Shown: positions 50,083 through 59,049 of the stretch, in pieces
Layout of the letters: the number at the start of each line of letters is the position of its first letter
Position numbering within the stretch: the first letter of the stretch is position 1
DNA from: Photobacterium proteolyticum
Lineage (GTDB): Bacteria > Pseudomonadota > Gammaproteobacteria > Enterobacterales > Vibrionaceae
Length of the DNA stretch: 64,000 nt
Assembly: GCF_001939735.1 (NCBI RefSeq)
Contig: NZ_MJIL01000095.1
Span: forward strand, 79,635 to 143,634
Reading direction: 5' to 3'
Notes under the pieces: generated by a model
Database searches by the model: none
The model's input: only the letters and a program-made list of their open reading frames with translations
Told to the model about the DNA's origin: nothing
Program-made: the position numbers and the translations under genes

Positions 50083-50109
50083 AAAGCCCTCAAATCGAGG
50101 GCTTTTTTA
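50083..50109. terminator. intrinsic terminator after the NRAMP-like gene
   Basis: A 9-bp stem (50083-50091 with 50097-50105) has a 5-nt loop followed by TTTTTT on the plus strand. The convergent 111-residue gene ends 22 bp further. Confidence 0.9.
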
Positions 50110-50130
50110 ATGCGTAATGTTTACCTTGAT

Positions 50131-50466
50131 TTAGCCTGCAAGAGCAGGATCACAAGCTAGTTTGTCATCCTTGGATGCTGGCACGAGGATCTCACTGTTT
50201 AACTGATAAATGATGTCAGAGAGGGCTTCTCTTACTGCGGCTTTATCATCACCATCTAGTGCATGAATCGCACGGAAAAGGTCTTTCTGGATACTGGTTA
50301 CTTGCTTGGATGCACGATCGAGCTCGAGGTATTCAATGGAGGCGATTTCATGAATGCGCTGAATCGAGATACTAGCAGGGGAGATAGCGCGATTTGTCAT
50401 AAGTTGCGATGAGCAGTGCTTGAGGTATGTAATAGTCTGTGAAAGCGATTGTGGGGGTTTTTCCAT
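50131..50466 (-). CDS. hypothetical protein, 111 aa
   Basis: The ATG at 50464-50466 (AAGGA nine bases upstream) gives 111 residues: a helical soluble protein with KPPQSLSQTITYLKHCSSQL and a C-terminal acidic stretch, ending CDPALAG. No signal peptide, domain or family recognised. Single gene. Confidence 0.6.
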   Translation of the reverse strand: MEKPPQSLSQTITYLKHCSSQLMTNRAISPASISIQRIHEIASIEYLELDRASKQVTSIQKDLFRAIHALDGDDKAAVREALSDIIYQLNSEILVPASKDDKLACDPALAG

Positions 50467-50787
50467 AATGATCAATCCTTAATCTTTGATTTTAAATCAA
50501 TTCTAGTCTTCCCGGTCACTTGCCAGACACTGTAGAGTAAATCATTTTAATCAATATTAATGCAGATCAATTAAATGCTTATTCTTTTGTGCTTAGAAAC
50601 GAACTCTGGATATGGATCGCATTGTGTAGGTGGTTATATTTGCCATGCGGTGGCTAAAATAACCACCAAGAAAAGGCTTGTTTCAGGGTGAATGATATAA
50701 GTTGTTGAAAATATGGGTTTATATTTCTGGCATGTTACCTGCTATGAACTTAAGACAATAATCATATCGTAGGTTAAAGGAATCGAC
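50467..50787. other. 321-bp intergenic region between divergent genes
   Basis: It holds the strong hairpin at 50629-50667 and AT-rich sequence, and presumably both promoters. No gene is seen. Confidence 0.5.
50629..50667. repeat. 17-bp inverted repeat hairpin with 5-nt loop
   Basis: Arms 50629-50645 and 50651-50667 pair at 15 of 17 positions around TGCGG. GGTGGTTAT and ATAACCACC at the ends are perfect. No T-run follows, and no gene ends here, so it is not an ordinary terminator. Confidence 0.65.
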
Positions 50788-51441
50788 ATGAAGAAAGGAT
50801 TTGGCTTACTTATTGTTTTCATAGCGCTGTTTTCTTTAAGTAATATTGTAGTAGCCAAGGATAAGCGGACGTTTACGGGGAGCATCGATGTCAGCGAGCA
50901 GGCGCTGCACGAGTTGGTAATGGAAGTCCCGGTTGGAATGGTCAATGTCCAGGTTGTTGATGACGGTGCTGTGACTTATCGTGTAGACGTCGAGGACAAT
51001 TCATCGGGGTGGTCTTTCTTTGCTACTGATCTTGATGCTCTGGTGCTTTCAACGCAAGTCACCGACCAGACACTGCATTTAATGATTGATGAAGACGGGA
51101 TAAGTCAGGATTGGACTCTGAATGTTCCTAAAGAGCTCGCACTGCAGCTTCAACTTGGTGTCGGTAATGTGGAGATTAATGGTTTTAGCCAGACGCTCTC
51201 AGCAGATATCGGTGTTGGTTCAGCTTGGGTTGGTGTAAATAGCACGGATTATGAGCATGTCCGGGCTGCTGTTGGTGTCGGTGAAATTCAGGTTCACGGG
51301 TTTGAGCAGGGCAATTTGGTGAAGGAGCGAGTAATCGTTTCTGATCAGCTCACGATTACCGGAGCAGGAACTCAACAGATTAATATTGAAATTGGCGTTG
51401 GTGATGTGAATCTCAGCCAGGATCTTGCAAGCAAGACTTAA
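50788..51441 (+). CDS. exported beta-rich protein, DUF4097-like
   Basis: The ATG follows TTAAAGGAATCGAC. Residues 1-23 form a signal peptide (ending VVAKD). The remaining 194 residues are repeated short strands with glycine-valine turns (LQLGVGNVEINGF, DIGVGSAWVGV, AVGVGEIQVHGF, IEIGVGDVNLS), that is, a four-times repeated pattern of about 30 residues making a beta-helix-like face, as in DUF4097 adhesin-like proteins. No function can be named. The gene is single. Confidence 0.75.
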   Translation: MKKGFGLLIVFIALFSLSNIVVAKDKRTFTGSIDVSEQALHELVMEVPVGMVNVQVVDDGAVTYRVDVEDNSSGWSFFATDLDALVLSTQVTDQTLHLMIDEDGISQDWTLNVPKELALQLQLGVGNVEINGFSQTLSADIGVGSAWVGVNSTDYEHVRAAVGVGEIQVHGFEQGNLVKERVIVSDQLTITGAGTQQINIEIGVGDVNLSQDLASKT

Positions 51442-51700
51442 CAATAATCTTTATGCAATTTTCTGACTTAATTATCACTAAAGTCAGAAATTTCTCGGGG
51501 AAATACTTTCACAAATGATTGGCTATTCATTAATTTGAATGGCCACTTTTGTCTTTGTGGCTCTTCTTAAATCCCCGTGAGCACCAGAAACGGCTAGAGG
51601 CAATGTATAGCAATGTAAAACTGTTCTTTTTCATGGGAATGGCGCTGAGATATGTGATACAACGATAACAAGGATGTCAGGGTCACAACTGGGAGTAGAT

Positions 51701-52594
51701 GTGAACAAATTATTGTCTTTCGAAGCGCTATTAGTGCTGGATGCTATTGAGCGCCGGGGAAGTTTTGCTGCTGCTTCAGAAGAACTGGGGCGAGCGCCGT
51801 CTTCTTTGAGTTATCAGGTGCAGAAACTAGAGCAGGATCTGGACTTAGTGATTTTCGATCGCTCCGGCCATAAGGCTGCGTTTACCAAAGCTGGCCATTT
51901 ACTGCTGGAACGAGGTCGCCTGTTGCTAACGGCGGCGGATGAAATGATTTCTGATGCTAGTGCGTTGGCCCATGGCTGGGAATTGGATATTACTATTGCA
52001 TATGATGGCCTGGTTAAGCTCGACAATATGTTGCCGCTGGTGGACGGGTTGGCAAAAGTCAGCAAAACACGTATCCGCTTTCAGGAAGAAATTCTTGCCG
52101 GATGTTGGGAGGCTCTCGCACAGGACAGAGCTGATCTCCTGATTGCACCCGCACCGAGCGTTGCCCCACCAGATGTGAAGATTCAGCCAATAGGTAAACT
52201 TGATACTATCTGGGTAGCGCATCCGGATCACCCTATCCATAAGCACAAGAACCCATTGGATCCACAAGTCAGGCAGCAGTATCGTGGTATTGCCGTAGCA
52301 GATACCGCCAGAAATTTACCACCACTAACGCACAATATTTTAGATGAACAACCGCTGCTTACGGTAAGCTCCATGTACGATAAATTTGTGGCGCTTAAAG
52401 CAGGAATGGGCATTGCGACAATGTCGACTTGCTATGCGGAGGAAGCGATTAAAAATGGCGAACTTGTTGTGATCGGTGATGATCCGGTTTACGAGTTGGA
52501 TATGGTGTTAGCCTGGAATCGAAGCCGTATGGGCAAAGCAAAAACTTGGTGTATCAAGCACATCGAGAGCTTATGGAAAAAGAAGTATAATTAG
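51701..52594 (+). CDS. yhaJ: LysR family regulator YhaJ
   Basis: A GTG at 51701 with GGGAG five bases upstream gives 297 residues; the ATG at 51674 has its AAGG directly abutting and is less likely. It matches E. coli YhaJ along its length: LDAIERRGSFAAASEELGRAPSSLSYQ, FDRSGHKAAFTKAGHLLLERGR, YRGIAVADTARNLPPLT and the final AWNRSRMGKAKTW. YhaJ responds to quinone-type aromatics in E. coli. Regulated neighbours of the E. coli locus (yqjF, yhaK) are absent. Confidence 0.9.
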   Translation: MNKLLSFEALLVLDAIERRGSFAAASEELGRAPSSLSYQVQKLEQDLDLVIFDRSGHKAAFTKAGHLLLERGRLLLTAADEMISDASALAHGWELDITIAYDGLVKLDNMLPLVDGLAKVSKTRIRFQEEILAGCWEALAQDRADLLIAPAPSVAPPDVKIQPIGKLDTIWVAHPDHPIHKHKNPLDPQVRQQYRGIAVADTARNLPPLTHNILDEQPLLTVSSMYDKFVALKAGMGIATMSTCYAEEAIKNGELVVIGDDPVYELDMVLAWNRSRMGKAKTWCIKHIESLWKKKYN

Positions 52595-52612
52595 TAAAAT
52601 TGCTTGATGTAA

Positions 52613-52638
52613 AAATGGCGCCATATTGGGCGCCATTT
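52613..52638. terminator. bidirectional terminator between yhaJ and patZ
   Basis: A perfect 10-bp stem (52613-52622 with 52629-52638) has a 6-nt loop between convergent genes. Confidence 0.8.
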
Positions 52639-52659
52639 GTGTAATAGGGCGAAATAACG

Positions 52660-55362
52660 TTAACTTGATGTCTTCAATGGCAGCAGCATTTCGACAATGC
52701 CGTCTTCCATTTGGATATCAATTTCAAAGCCGACTTTTTGCGCCAGCATGATCATCCCGCGGTTAGAAGGCATAGTCATTCCTGAAATTCGCTGTAGCCC
52801 GCGCTGTTGGCAATAGCTGATGATCTTGTCCATTAAAATACGTCCCAGCCCGATCCCTTTAAGATCCGAGCGGACCAAAATCGCAAATTCTGCTTCTTCA
52901 TTTTCAGGGTCCGACAAGGCGCGGGTTACTCCGATGATCACTTCATCTTCTTCACCATTATCCAAAGTGATTTGGCGGGTAGCGACAAAGGCCATTTCCC
53001 GGTCGTAGTCAATCTGTGTTAGATTGGCCAGAGCCTCATGGTTTAATTCCCCAACATCAGAGAAAAAACGACGGTATAAGTCATCGACAGAGACTTTCGA
53101 GATAAAGGATTTATGTTTCGGTTCATCTTCGGGCAAGATCGGGCGAAGCAGGATTGAAGAACCGTCCTTCAACGAAACTTCTTCTTCATATTCTTTAGGG
53201 TAAGGGCGTATTGCCAGGCGTTTTTGCTTGTCGCCGGTAAATTGCTTAATCGTCATCGAAGCGTCAATCACGGTCATCTCATCGCCAGAAGCCAGCAGAG
53301 GATGAATATCAAAGCTAATGATCTCCGGGCAATCAATGATCAGTTGGGAAATCTTAACCAGCAACTTACACAATGCCGGTATATCGATACGTTCTGGCAG
53401 GCTACGTTGTTTGATCTTGCCTGTCTTAATGGCGTTGATAACCATATAACGCGCAAGAGCCATATTGAGCGGCGGAATAGCCACTGCAGCATCTTTGTGA
53501 ATATCCCACTCGGCAGCGTCTTCTCCCATCAGAATAACCGGGCCAAATATGGAGTCATTGTGAACCGAGATACGAAGCTCCTGGGCTCCGGAGCGTTTTG
53601 CCATTCGCTGAACTAACAGCCCGTCAATTTGGGCGTTCGGATAGTCGATTGAAACACGATCCAAAATGGCCTGGGCACCATTGGCGACTTCTGCTGCCGT
53701 GCGTAGATGCAGCATTACCCCGTGTACTTCTGATTTATGACGTATATCTGGGGAGCGAAGTTTTACCGCGACCGGATAGCCAATTTGCTCGGCAATATGT
53801 GCAGCTTCTGCGGGATCTTCAGCAATCCATGTAGGGAGCGTGTTGAAACCATAGCTTTCAAGTACCGGGCGAACTTCATGGGTTTCAAGTTCAGAAACAC
53901 CTTGGGCAAGCAGATGGTTTAACACGTCGTGAACGTGGCGAGGGTTGGCTTGAGTCTCGCCGAACGAAACTGGTGTTTCCATCAATTGCTTCTGATTACG
54001 GCGGTATTCGACCAAATGCATGAAGGCCGATACCGCACTTTCAGGGGTACGATAGGCAGGAAATCCGGCCTCAGTAAAAATTTGTCGTGAGGCCGCCGCC
54101 TCATTCTCGCCAGCCCAGTTAGTCAGAATGTTAAAGCGTTTGCTACGGGGATGGGACTGCAGAACATGAACAAGCCGTTTGGCGGTTTCGTGGCCGGGAG
54201 CGATAGCAGAAGGAGAGTGCATAATAAGCAATGCATCGAAATCATCGCTGTCGAGCAATATCCGAACGGCCTTTTCATAACGGTTAATGTCGGCATCGCC
54301 GATAATATCGATCGGATTGGAATGCGACCAGCAAGCAGGTAACACTTCAGACAACTTGCTGGTGGTTTCTGCACTAAGCTCGGCCAGTTTGCCGCCTCGG
54401 TCTGAAAGCGCGTCAACAGCCATAATTGCCGGGCCGCCGCCATTGGTGATGATGGCAAGGCGTTCGCCACGCAGAGGGACTGAGTGGGCAAGTGTCTCAA
54501 CAGCTGCAAAAAGCTCATGGGTATTGTGTACCCGTAGCATACCTGAGCGTCGAATAGCCGCATCATAGACGGCATCGAGTCCAACTTCTCCGCCAGTATG
54601 AAGATGTGCAGCTGCGCCACCGGCTCGGGTTCGCCCACTTTTGAGTACCAGGATCCGTCGGTTACGTGCAGCGGCACGCGCCGCTGACATAAAGCGTCGG
54701 GCATCCTTGATTGAATCTACATATAAGAGAATGGCCTCTGTTTTGCTGTCGCGGCAGAGTGAGTCGAGCAGCTCGGCAAAATTAATATCACAGGCATCGC
54801 CCAGCGAGAGAAAAGTTGAAAAGCCGATGCTCTTGTCTTTGGCCCAATCCAGAATGGTGGTGCAAACGGCGGCTGACTGGGAAACGAATGCGATATTGCC
54901 TTTATTGGCCGCAATAGGTGAAAAGGAAGCATTGAGGTTGAGCCATGGCAGAATTAAGCCCATGCTGTTCGGGCCCACAATACGCATATCGAACTGTTTT
55001 GCTACCGCGTACATACGAGCTTCTTCGGTCTCACCGTTACCGTCGAAATCGCTATTCATACCGGCAGCGAGCACGATTGCTACCTTAACGCCTTTCTCAC
55101 CAAGTTGGCGAATAATGTCGACATTACGATGGGCATTGGTACAGACAATGGCGAGATCCGGAACACGGGGAAGGCTGGCAATTGTAGGGTAGGCGAGTAC
55201 ACCGGCAACGGCATCATATTTTGGGGTGACAGGCATTATAGGCCCGTGAAAACTACCTGAGAGCAGGTTTCTGATAACAACGTATCCTGCCCGGTTGGGG
55301 CTATCTGATGCCCCAATTACTGTGATTGATTTCGGCTTGAGTAGTTTGTCCAGTCCATCCAT
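52660..55362 (-). CDS. patZ: protein lysine acetyltransferase PatZ (Pka/YfiQ)
   Basis: The ATG at 55360-55362, with GGTGAAG upstream, is chosen over one five codons earlier; 900 residues. The N-terminal 700 residues are an ADP-forming acyl-CoA-synthetase-like part: CoA-binding KSITVIGASDSPNRAGY, succinyl-CoA ligase regions, and an ATP-grasp domain with IGYPVAVKLRSPDIRHKSEV. The C-terminal GNAT domain has AILVRSDLKGIGLGRILMDK. This order and length match E. coli YfiQ/PatZ, which acetylates acetyl-CoA synthetase and other proteins. It stands alone. Confidence 0.95.
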   Translation of the reverse strand: MDGLDKLLKPKSITVIGASDSPNRAGYVVIRNLLSGSFHGPIMPVTPKYDAVAGVLAYPTIASLPRVPDLAIVCTNAHRNVDIIRQLGEKGVKVAIVLAAGMNSDFDGNGETEEARMYAVAKQFDMRIVGPNSMGLILPWLNLNASFSPIAANKGNIAFVSQSAAVCTTILDWAKDKSIGFSTFLSLGDACDINFAELLDSLCRDSKTEAILLYVDSIKDARRFMSAARAAARNRRILVLKSGRTRAGGAAAHLHTGGEVGLDAVYDAAIRRSGMLRVHNTHELFAAVETLAHSVPLRGERLAIITNGGGPAIMAVDALSDRGGKLAELSAETTSKLSEVLPACWSHSNPIDIIGDADINRYEKAVRILLDSDDFDALLIMHSPSAIAPGHETAKRLVHVLQSHPRSKRFNILTNWAGENEAAASRQIFTEAGFPAYRTPESAVSAFMHLVEYRRNQKQLMETPVSFGETQANPRHVHDVLNHLLAQGVSELETHEVRPVLESYGFNTLPTWIAEDPAEAAHIAEQIGYPVAVKLRSPDIRHKSEVHGVMLHLRTAAEVANGAQAILDRVSIDYPNAQIDGLLVQRMAKRSGAQELRISVHNDSIFGPVILMGEDAAEWDIHKDAAVAIPPLNMALARYMVINAIKTGKIKQRSLPERIDIPALCKLLVKISQLIIDCPEIISFDIHPLLASGDEMTVIDASMTIKQFTGDKQKRLAIRPYPKEYEEEVSLKDGSSILLRPILPEDEPKHKSFISKVSVDDLYRRFFSDVGELNHEALANLTQIDYDREMAFVATRQITLDNGEEDEVIIGVTRALSDPENEEAEFAILVRSDLKGIGLGRILMDKIISYCQQRGLQRISGMTMPSNRGMIMLAQKVGFEIDIQMEDGIVEMLLPLKTSS

Positions 55363-55529
55363 AACTTCACCCGACATTTATGAGAGTTACACCAGAGTCT
55401 AACGGATGAAGATTGGAGTTTCCGACTAAAGTTTGCGAGCTGTGATCAATGGCAACTTGTTTGAATCAATAGCTTTTTAGCCATAAAAATGGGCATTGCC
55501 TCGTAATAGTGAAAGCAGTACCCAAATGG

Positions 55530-56039
55530 TTAGACTTGGTAGCGACTTTTATCACCAATATCGTAGTGCAGCGGCATACGCCATTTTGCAATGGTGGCAA
55601 TAGCTAACAGTACGGCGCCGACCAGGCTGAAAATAAGGCTAATCTGAGGTAATCCGAAGACAAAACAGAACCAGTAACCGGCGAGGGCCAATGGCGTTAG
55701 AGTCAGTATTTTTATCTGAAAGCAAAAATACTCTTTAATTGCGAGTGCACTAAAGGTAAATAAAGCAGCTCCCAATGCAAGCGGTGACCATATATCAAGA
55801 ATTAGCCAAATAGCGGCAAACATCCCGCTGCCGATGATTAACCACCGAAAACGTTTATCGTAGATATGAACAGTGCTTGCAGCAATAAGCGCGGTGATCA
55901 CAATGGCTGGGATAGCTAACTCAGTTTTCCAAGAGATTATCAACAAGATAGCAGCTGCTGCGGTTAGGGCACAGCGATATAGAATGACGGTTAATTTATC
56001 CAGGCTGTCGAGCTCGCTCTGAATATGAGGATCGGCCAT
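55530..56039 (-). CDS. DUF2301-type membrane protein
   Basis: A 169-residue protein with about six short hydrophobic segments and a C-terminal KWRMPLHYDIGDKSRY that I recognise as the DUF2301 signature. Function unknown. It is a single gene between patZ (same strand) and the divergent SPOR lipoprotein. Confidence 0.8.
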   Translation of the reverse strand: MADPHIQSELDSLDKLTVILYRCALTAAAAILLIISWKTELAIPAIVITALIAASTVHIYDKRFRWLIIGSGMFAAIWLILDIWSPLALGAALFTFSALAIKEYFCFQIKILTLTPLALAGYWFCFVFGLPQISLIFSLVGAVLLAIATIAKWRMPLHYDIGDKSRYQV

Positions 56040-56189
56040 TTGAAGCTCCGAATTAACAAGAATGACGTATTTTACATCAGAATCATGTGACGAATGACAG
56101 ATAGTTATTGATCTATCGTAAAGTAAGGGTTGATTGGGCTTAGAAGCAACGGCAGAATGAAAGCAGAGATCTTATTTGGCAGAGTAATA

Positions 56190-56771
56190 ATGAAGAAAAT
56201 CGCCGTGTTCGCCGTAGTAACGGCACTAGCCGGGTGTGCGTCAGACAGTGAAAATATGCAAATTGTAACCTCTTCATCTGAAGAAAGTTACACGGCAGAG
56301 CAACTTCGCTCACTAGAACAGATGCAAAAAGCAAAAACTGAACAGACAGTGATTGCCTTAACTGAAGAAACCGTTAAACCTAAACCGGTAAAACAGGTTG
56401 TCAAAATATCGCCTCAGCATCCTGAAGAGCAAATGGCTAAAAAGCAAACGCCTAAGCCGAAGAAGCCTGTTTACAAATATGCTAAGGCCGCTTCTGGTGG
56501 ATATACAATTCAGGTATTGGCATTGAGCCATAATAGAGGTTTCCGACCTTATATGAATAAACTGCCATCGGATCAGCCTGTCTGGATGAACAAAAAAGAG
56601 CTTGATGGCTTACCTTGGTATACCTTGTTATACGGCCAGTTTGATACACGCGAACAGGCGAAAAGGGCTCTGGCAGCATTGCCACAAAACGTAAAAGACT
56701 ACGGTCCATTTATCCGCAGCCTGAAAGAGATTAAGTCATCACCGACGCCTAAGCTGACAAAGCTGAACTAA
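56190..56771 (+). CDS. SPOR-domain lipoprotein with proline-rich linker
   Basis: The ATG at 56190 starts a lipoprotein signal ending LAGC (Cys15); 193 residues. A linker rich in Lys, Pro, Gln and Glu covers about residues 40-105. The SPOR domain follows (GGYTIQVLALSHNRGFRPYM, WYTLLYGQFDTREQAKRALAAL, GPFIRSL). It should bind septal peptidoglycan from the outer or inner membrane. It is a paralogue of the lipoprotein at 37595-37999, which lacks the linker. A palindromic terminator follows. Confidence 0.85.
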   Translation: MKKIAVFAVVTALAGCASDSENMQIVTSSSEESYTAEQLRSLEQMQKAKTEQTVIALTEETVKPKPVKQVVKISPQHPEEQMAKKQTPKPKKPVYKYAKAASGGYTIQVLALSHNRGFRPYMNKLPSDQPVWMNKKELDGLPWYTLLYGQFDTREQAKRALAALPQNVKDYGPFIRSLKEIKSSPTPKLTKLN

Positions 56772-57097
56772 TCAATGGAAAAGAGAGCAAGCTTGCTCTC
56801 TTTTTTTATATCCGGAAATTCAGACAGAAGTCATGATGTCCAATCGATGCCGCCCAAGCAGCTGAAAACGTTAACTTCAATCAGTTATCGCGACTTTTAT
56901 GCTCAACCAATGTTAATTTAATGAAATATTTCACTGATAACTGATCTGTAAGGTGCAATACGTCCGTTTTTTTTATTACTATTGAGTCAGAATGATAGCT
57001 TGAGCGTCGGATGGGCGGAGATACGCTTTGACGTTAAGCTGAACAAATTAATGGCTGGCAACACAAGATCTGCCGGCTTGTACTACAAGGGATGATA
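56772..57097 (+). other. intergenic region before ddl
   Basis: The 326-bp gap holds the terminator at 56782-56807 and then AT-rich sequence with a TTTTTTTT run near 56966. No gene or clear regulatory motif is seen. Confidence 0.5.
56782..56807 (+). terminator. intrinsic terminator after the SPOR gene
   Basis: The palindrome AGAGAGCAAG/CTTGCTCTCT (56782-56801) is followed by TTTTTTT. Confidence 0.85.
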
Positions 57098-58090
57098 ATG
57101 AGCTCAATCCATGTTTTATTACTGTGCGGCGGCGGAAGCGCCGAGCATGAAGTTTCTCTCGTTTCTGCTAACTTTGTGGAACAGCAGCTCCAGAAGATTG
57201 ATGGCATTACCTACACCCGCGTTGAAATGAAAGAGAGCGGTTGGTTTGACAGTGAAGGTACTCATTGTCAGCTAAATCTTGACCGCTCATTGCAAGTTGG
57301 CGATCAGAAGACGCAAGTTAATTATGTGATCCCATGTGTTCACGGCTATCCTGGCGAAACCGGTGATCTCCAGTCGTTTCTTGATATGGCGAAACTGCCA
57401 TACTTTGGTTGTGGCGCAGAGGCCAGCACCAATTGCTTCAACAAAATCACCACCAAACTGTGGTTTGATGCACTAAACATTCCAAATACGCCTTACGTTT
57501 TTCTGAGTGATAATAACGAAGCGGCACATGCACAAGCTGCTGCCGCTTTGGAAAAATGGGGAGAGGTCTTCATTAAAGCCGCTTGTCAGGGCTCCTCGGT
57601 CGGCTGCTACCATGTCGCGAACATTGCTGAACTAGATGATGCGGTAAATAAGGCGTTTACCTATTCTGAGCAAGTTCTTATTGAAAAGGCTATCAAGCCC
57701 CGTGAGCTTGAAATCGCAGCTTATCAATATGGCGATGAGCTGGTGATCACCAAGCCAGGTGAAGTATCGTGTCCGGCTGACAAGTTCTATACCTATGAAG
57801 AGAAGTACAGCTCAGACAGCCACTCTACAACAACGGTTGAAGCGCGTGATCTGACTGAAGAACAAGTTGAACAGATCCGCCATTATGCGCGTAAAGCGTT
57901 TGTACATATGAAGCTAAAAGATCTGTCACGTATTGATTTTTTCCTCAGCGAAGACAATGAAGTCTTGCTTAATGAGATAAATACGTTCCCGGGTATGACG
58001 CCAATTTCTATGTTCCCTCAAATGCTGGAGCATAATGGCCACTCGTTTAGCGTATATCTGGAGAAAGCCATTAAAGCGGCTGCAGTATAA
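57098..58090 (+). CDS. ddl: D-alanine--D-alanine ligase
   Basis: The ATG at 57098, with AAGGGATGATA upstream, gives 330 residues. Signatures of the ATP-grasp ligase are LLLCGGGSAEHEVSL at the start, VIPCVHGYPGETGDLQSFL, IKAACQGSSVGCYHV (ATP-binding loop), EKAIKPRELEIA, and the metal-binding DFFLSEDNEVLLNEINTFPGMTPIS. The enzyme makes D-Ala-D-Ala for peptidoglycan. It is outside the dcw cluster (no mur genes nearby), so it is probably the DdlA-type copy. Confidence 0.96.
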   Translation: MSSIHVLLLCGGGSAEHEVSLVSANFVEQQLQKIDGITYTRVEMKESGWFDSEGTHCQLNLDRSLQVGDQKTQVNYVIPCVHGYPGETGDLQSFLDMAKLPYFGCGAEASTNCFNKITTKLWFDALNIPNTPYVFLSDNNEAAHAQAAAALEKWGEVFIKAACQGSSVGCYHVANIAELDDAVNKAFTYSEQVLIEKAIKPRELEIAAYQYGDELVITKPGEVSCPADKFYTYEEKYSSDSHSTTTVEARDLTEEQVEQIRHYARKAFVHMKLKDLSRIDFFLSEDNEVLLNEINTFPGMTPISMFPQMLEHNGHSFSVYLEKAIKAAAV

Positions 58091-58097
58091 ACTACGC

Positions 58098-58129
58098 TTT
58101 GGCCGGAGGAGAGCTTTCCCCCGGCCAAA
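58098..58129 (+). terminator. terminator-like hairpin after ddl
   Basis: A 9-bp GC-rich stem (58098-58106 with 58121-58129) lies right after the ddl stop codon. There is no T-run, so termination strength is doubtful. Confidence 0.5.
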
Positions 58130-58183
58130 TTGGCGATTCTGTCTGGAGATGCAATACTGGGTATAGATACAGAAAGGAAAAGT

Positions 58184-58357
58184 ATGCTGACAACGAAACA
58201 AAAACGTGAACGGTTTGAAGCTTTGCGAGCTCGAAATTACAGGGCGAGTCTGCAGCTTGAAGGTTTCGATGTTGAGCCAACGAAGATGGATAGCGACATA
58301 GATCGATCTACAGAATCCGTTAAAATTGCCAGATTAAAACAGCGCTATGCGAGATAA
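58184..58357 (+). CDS. YhfG-like antitoxin of Fic
   Basis: The ATG at 58184 with AAAGGAAAAG upstream gives 57 residues. YhfG-type antitoxins inhibit Fic through an S/T-x-x-x-E-G/N helix; here Ser22-Leu-Gln-Leu-Glu26-Gly27 in RASLQLEGF fits exactly. The start LTTKQKRERFEALRARNYRA also resembles E. coli YhfG. The end overlaps the fic start by 11 bases, as expected of a coupled antitoxin-toxin pair. Confidence 0.85.
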   Translation: MLTTKQKRERFEALRARNYRASLQLEGFDVEPTKMDSDIDRSTESVKIARLKQRYAR

Positions 58358-58988
58358 ATATGGTGTAAACCAAGACCCGGACTGTTATTCCGGTACGACT
58401 ATTCTCAAGAATCGCTTATCTATCAAGGATGAAGACGAGCTTGAGCTTGCAGAACGAGATTTTACCCGCGTTCGGGCAGAACACTTTGTGCCCGAGTTTG
58501 ATCAATTCAATCTGGCTTATCTTCAAAAAATCCATCAACATTTGTTCCAGGATTTGTACTTATGGGCCGGCCAAATACGCCAGGTCGATATTACAAAAGG
58601 GCAAACACGGTTTTGCCATATGGAGAATATTCAGCGTGAAGCTGAAAAGCTCTTCAACGAGCTGGAACAAGAGGAGTTCCTTTGCGGCCTGCCGTTCGAT
58701 ACGTTTATCAAACGTATGGCGCACTATTACTGCGAGCTGAATATAATTCACCCATTTCGTGAAGGTAATGGCAGGGTGCAACGTATCTTTTTCGAAATCC
58801 TTGCGATTAATGCCGGCTATGAAGTGTGTTGGGAAGGCATCAATCTCAAAGAGTGGGTCGACGCCAATCAAATGGGTTACTTTGGCGAACTAAAACCGTT
58901 GCAGCGTTTGTTTGAGCGGATCACTGTACTGATTGATATTCAACAAGGACCAAGAGAACATTGGGCCGACAGTCCTTCCGAGCAATAG
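58347..58988 (+). CDS. fic: Fic family protein adenylyltransferase (toxin)
   Basis: The 213-residue protein follows E. coli Fic: NRLSIKDEDELELAERDF, HQHLFQDLYLWAGQIRQVDI, then the Fic motif HPFREGNGRVQR (from His135). The motif is intact, unlike the GSG variant of E. coli K-12 Fic, so it can probably transfer AMP to its target (gyrase or topoisomerase IV in related systems). The flap-region RFCHMENI is also present. It overlaps its antitoxin gene and stands next to an integrase gene. Confidence 0.93.
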   Translation: MRDKYGVNQDPDCYSGTTILKNRLSIKDEDELELAERDFTRVRAEHFVPEFDQFNLAYLQKIHQHLFQDLYLWAGQIRQVDITKGQTRFCHMENIQREAEKLFNELEQEEFLCGLPFDTFIKRMAHYYCELNIIHPFREGNGRVQRIFFEILAINAGYEVCWEGINLKEWVDANQMGYFGELKPLQRLFERITVLIDIQQGPREHWADSPSEQ

Positions 58989-59003
58989 CCCAATATAGCT
59001 CTA

Positions 59004-59018
59004 CTAATGCACTATAAC
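59004..59018. repeat. candidate recombinase site, left copy
   Basis: CTAATGCACTATAAC is 13/15 identical, in the same orientation, to the copy at 60036-60050. Both are nearly palindromic about TGCA, and they bracket the integrase gene. Confidence 0.5.
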
Positions 59019-59049
59019 TTTTGAATTATCTCCATATTCTATACCATAC

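Noticed and set aside
54641..55192. 183-codon frame antisense to patZ
   Set aside because: Low-complexity Ser/Arg/Ala composition; the sense strand is fully explained by PatZ.
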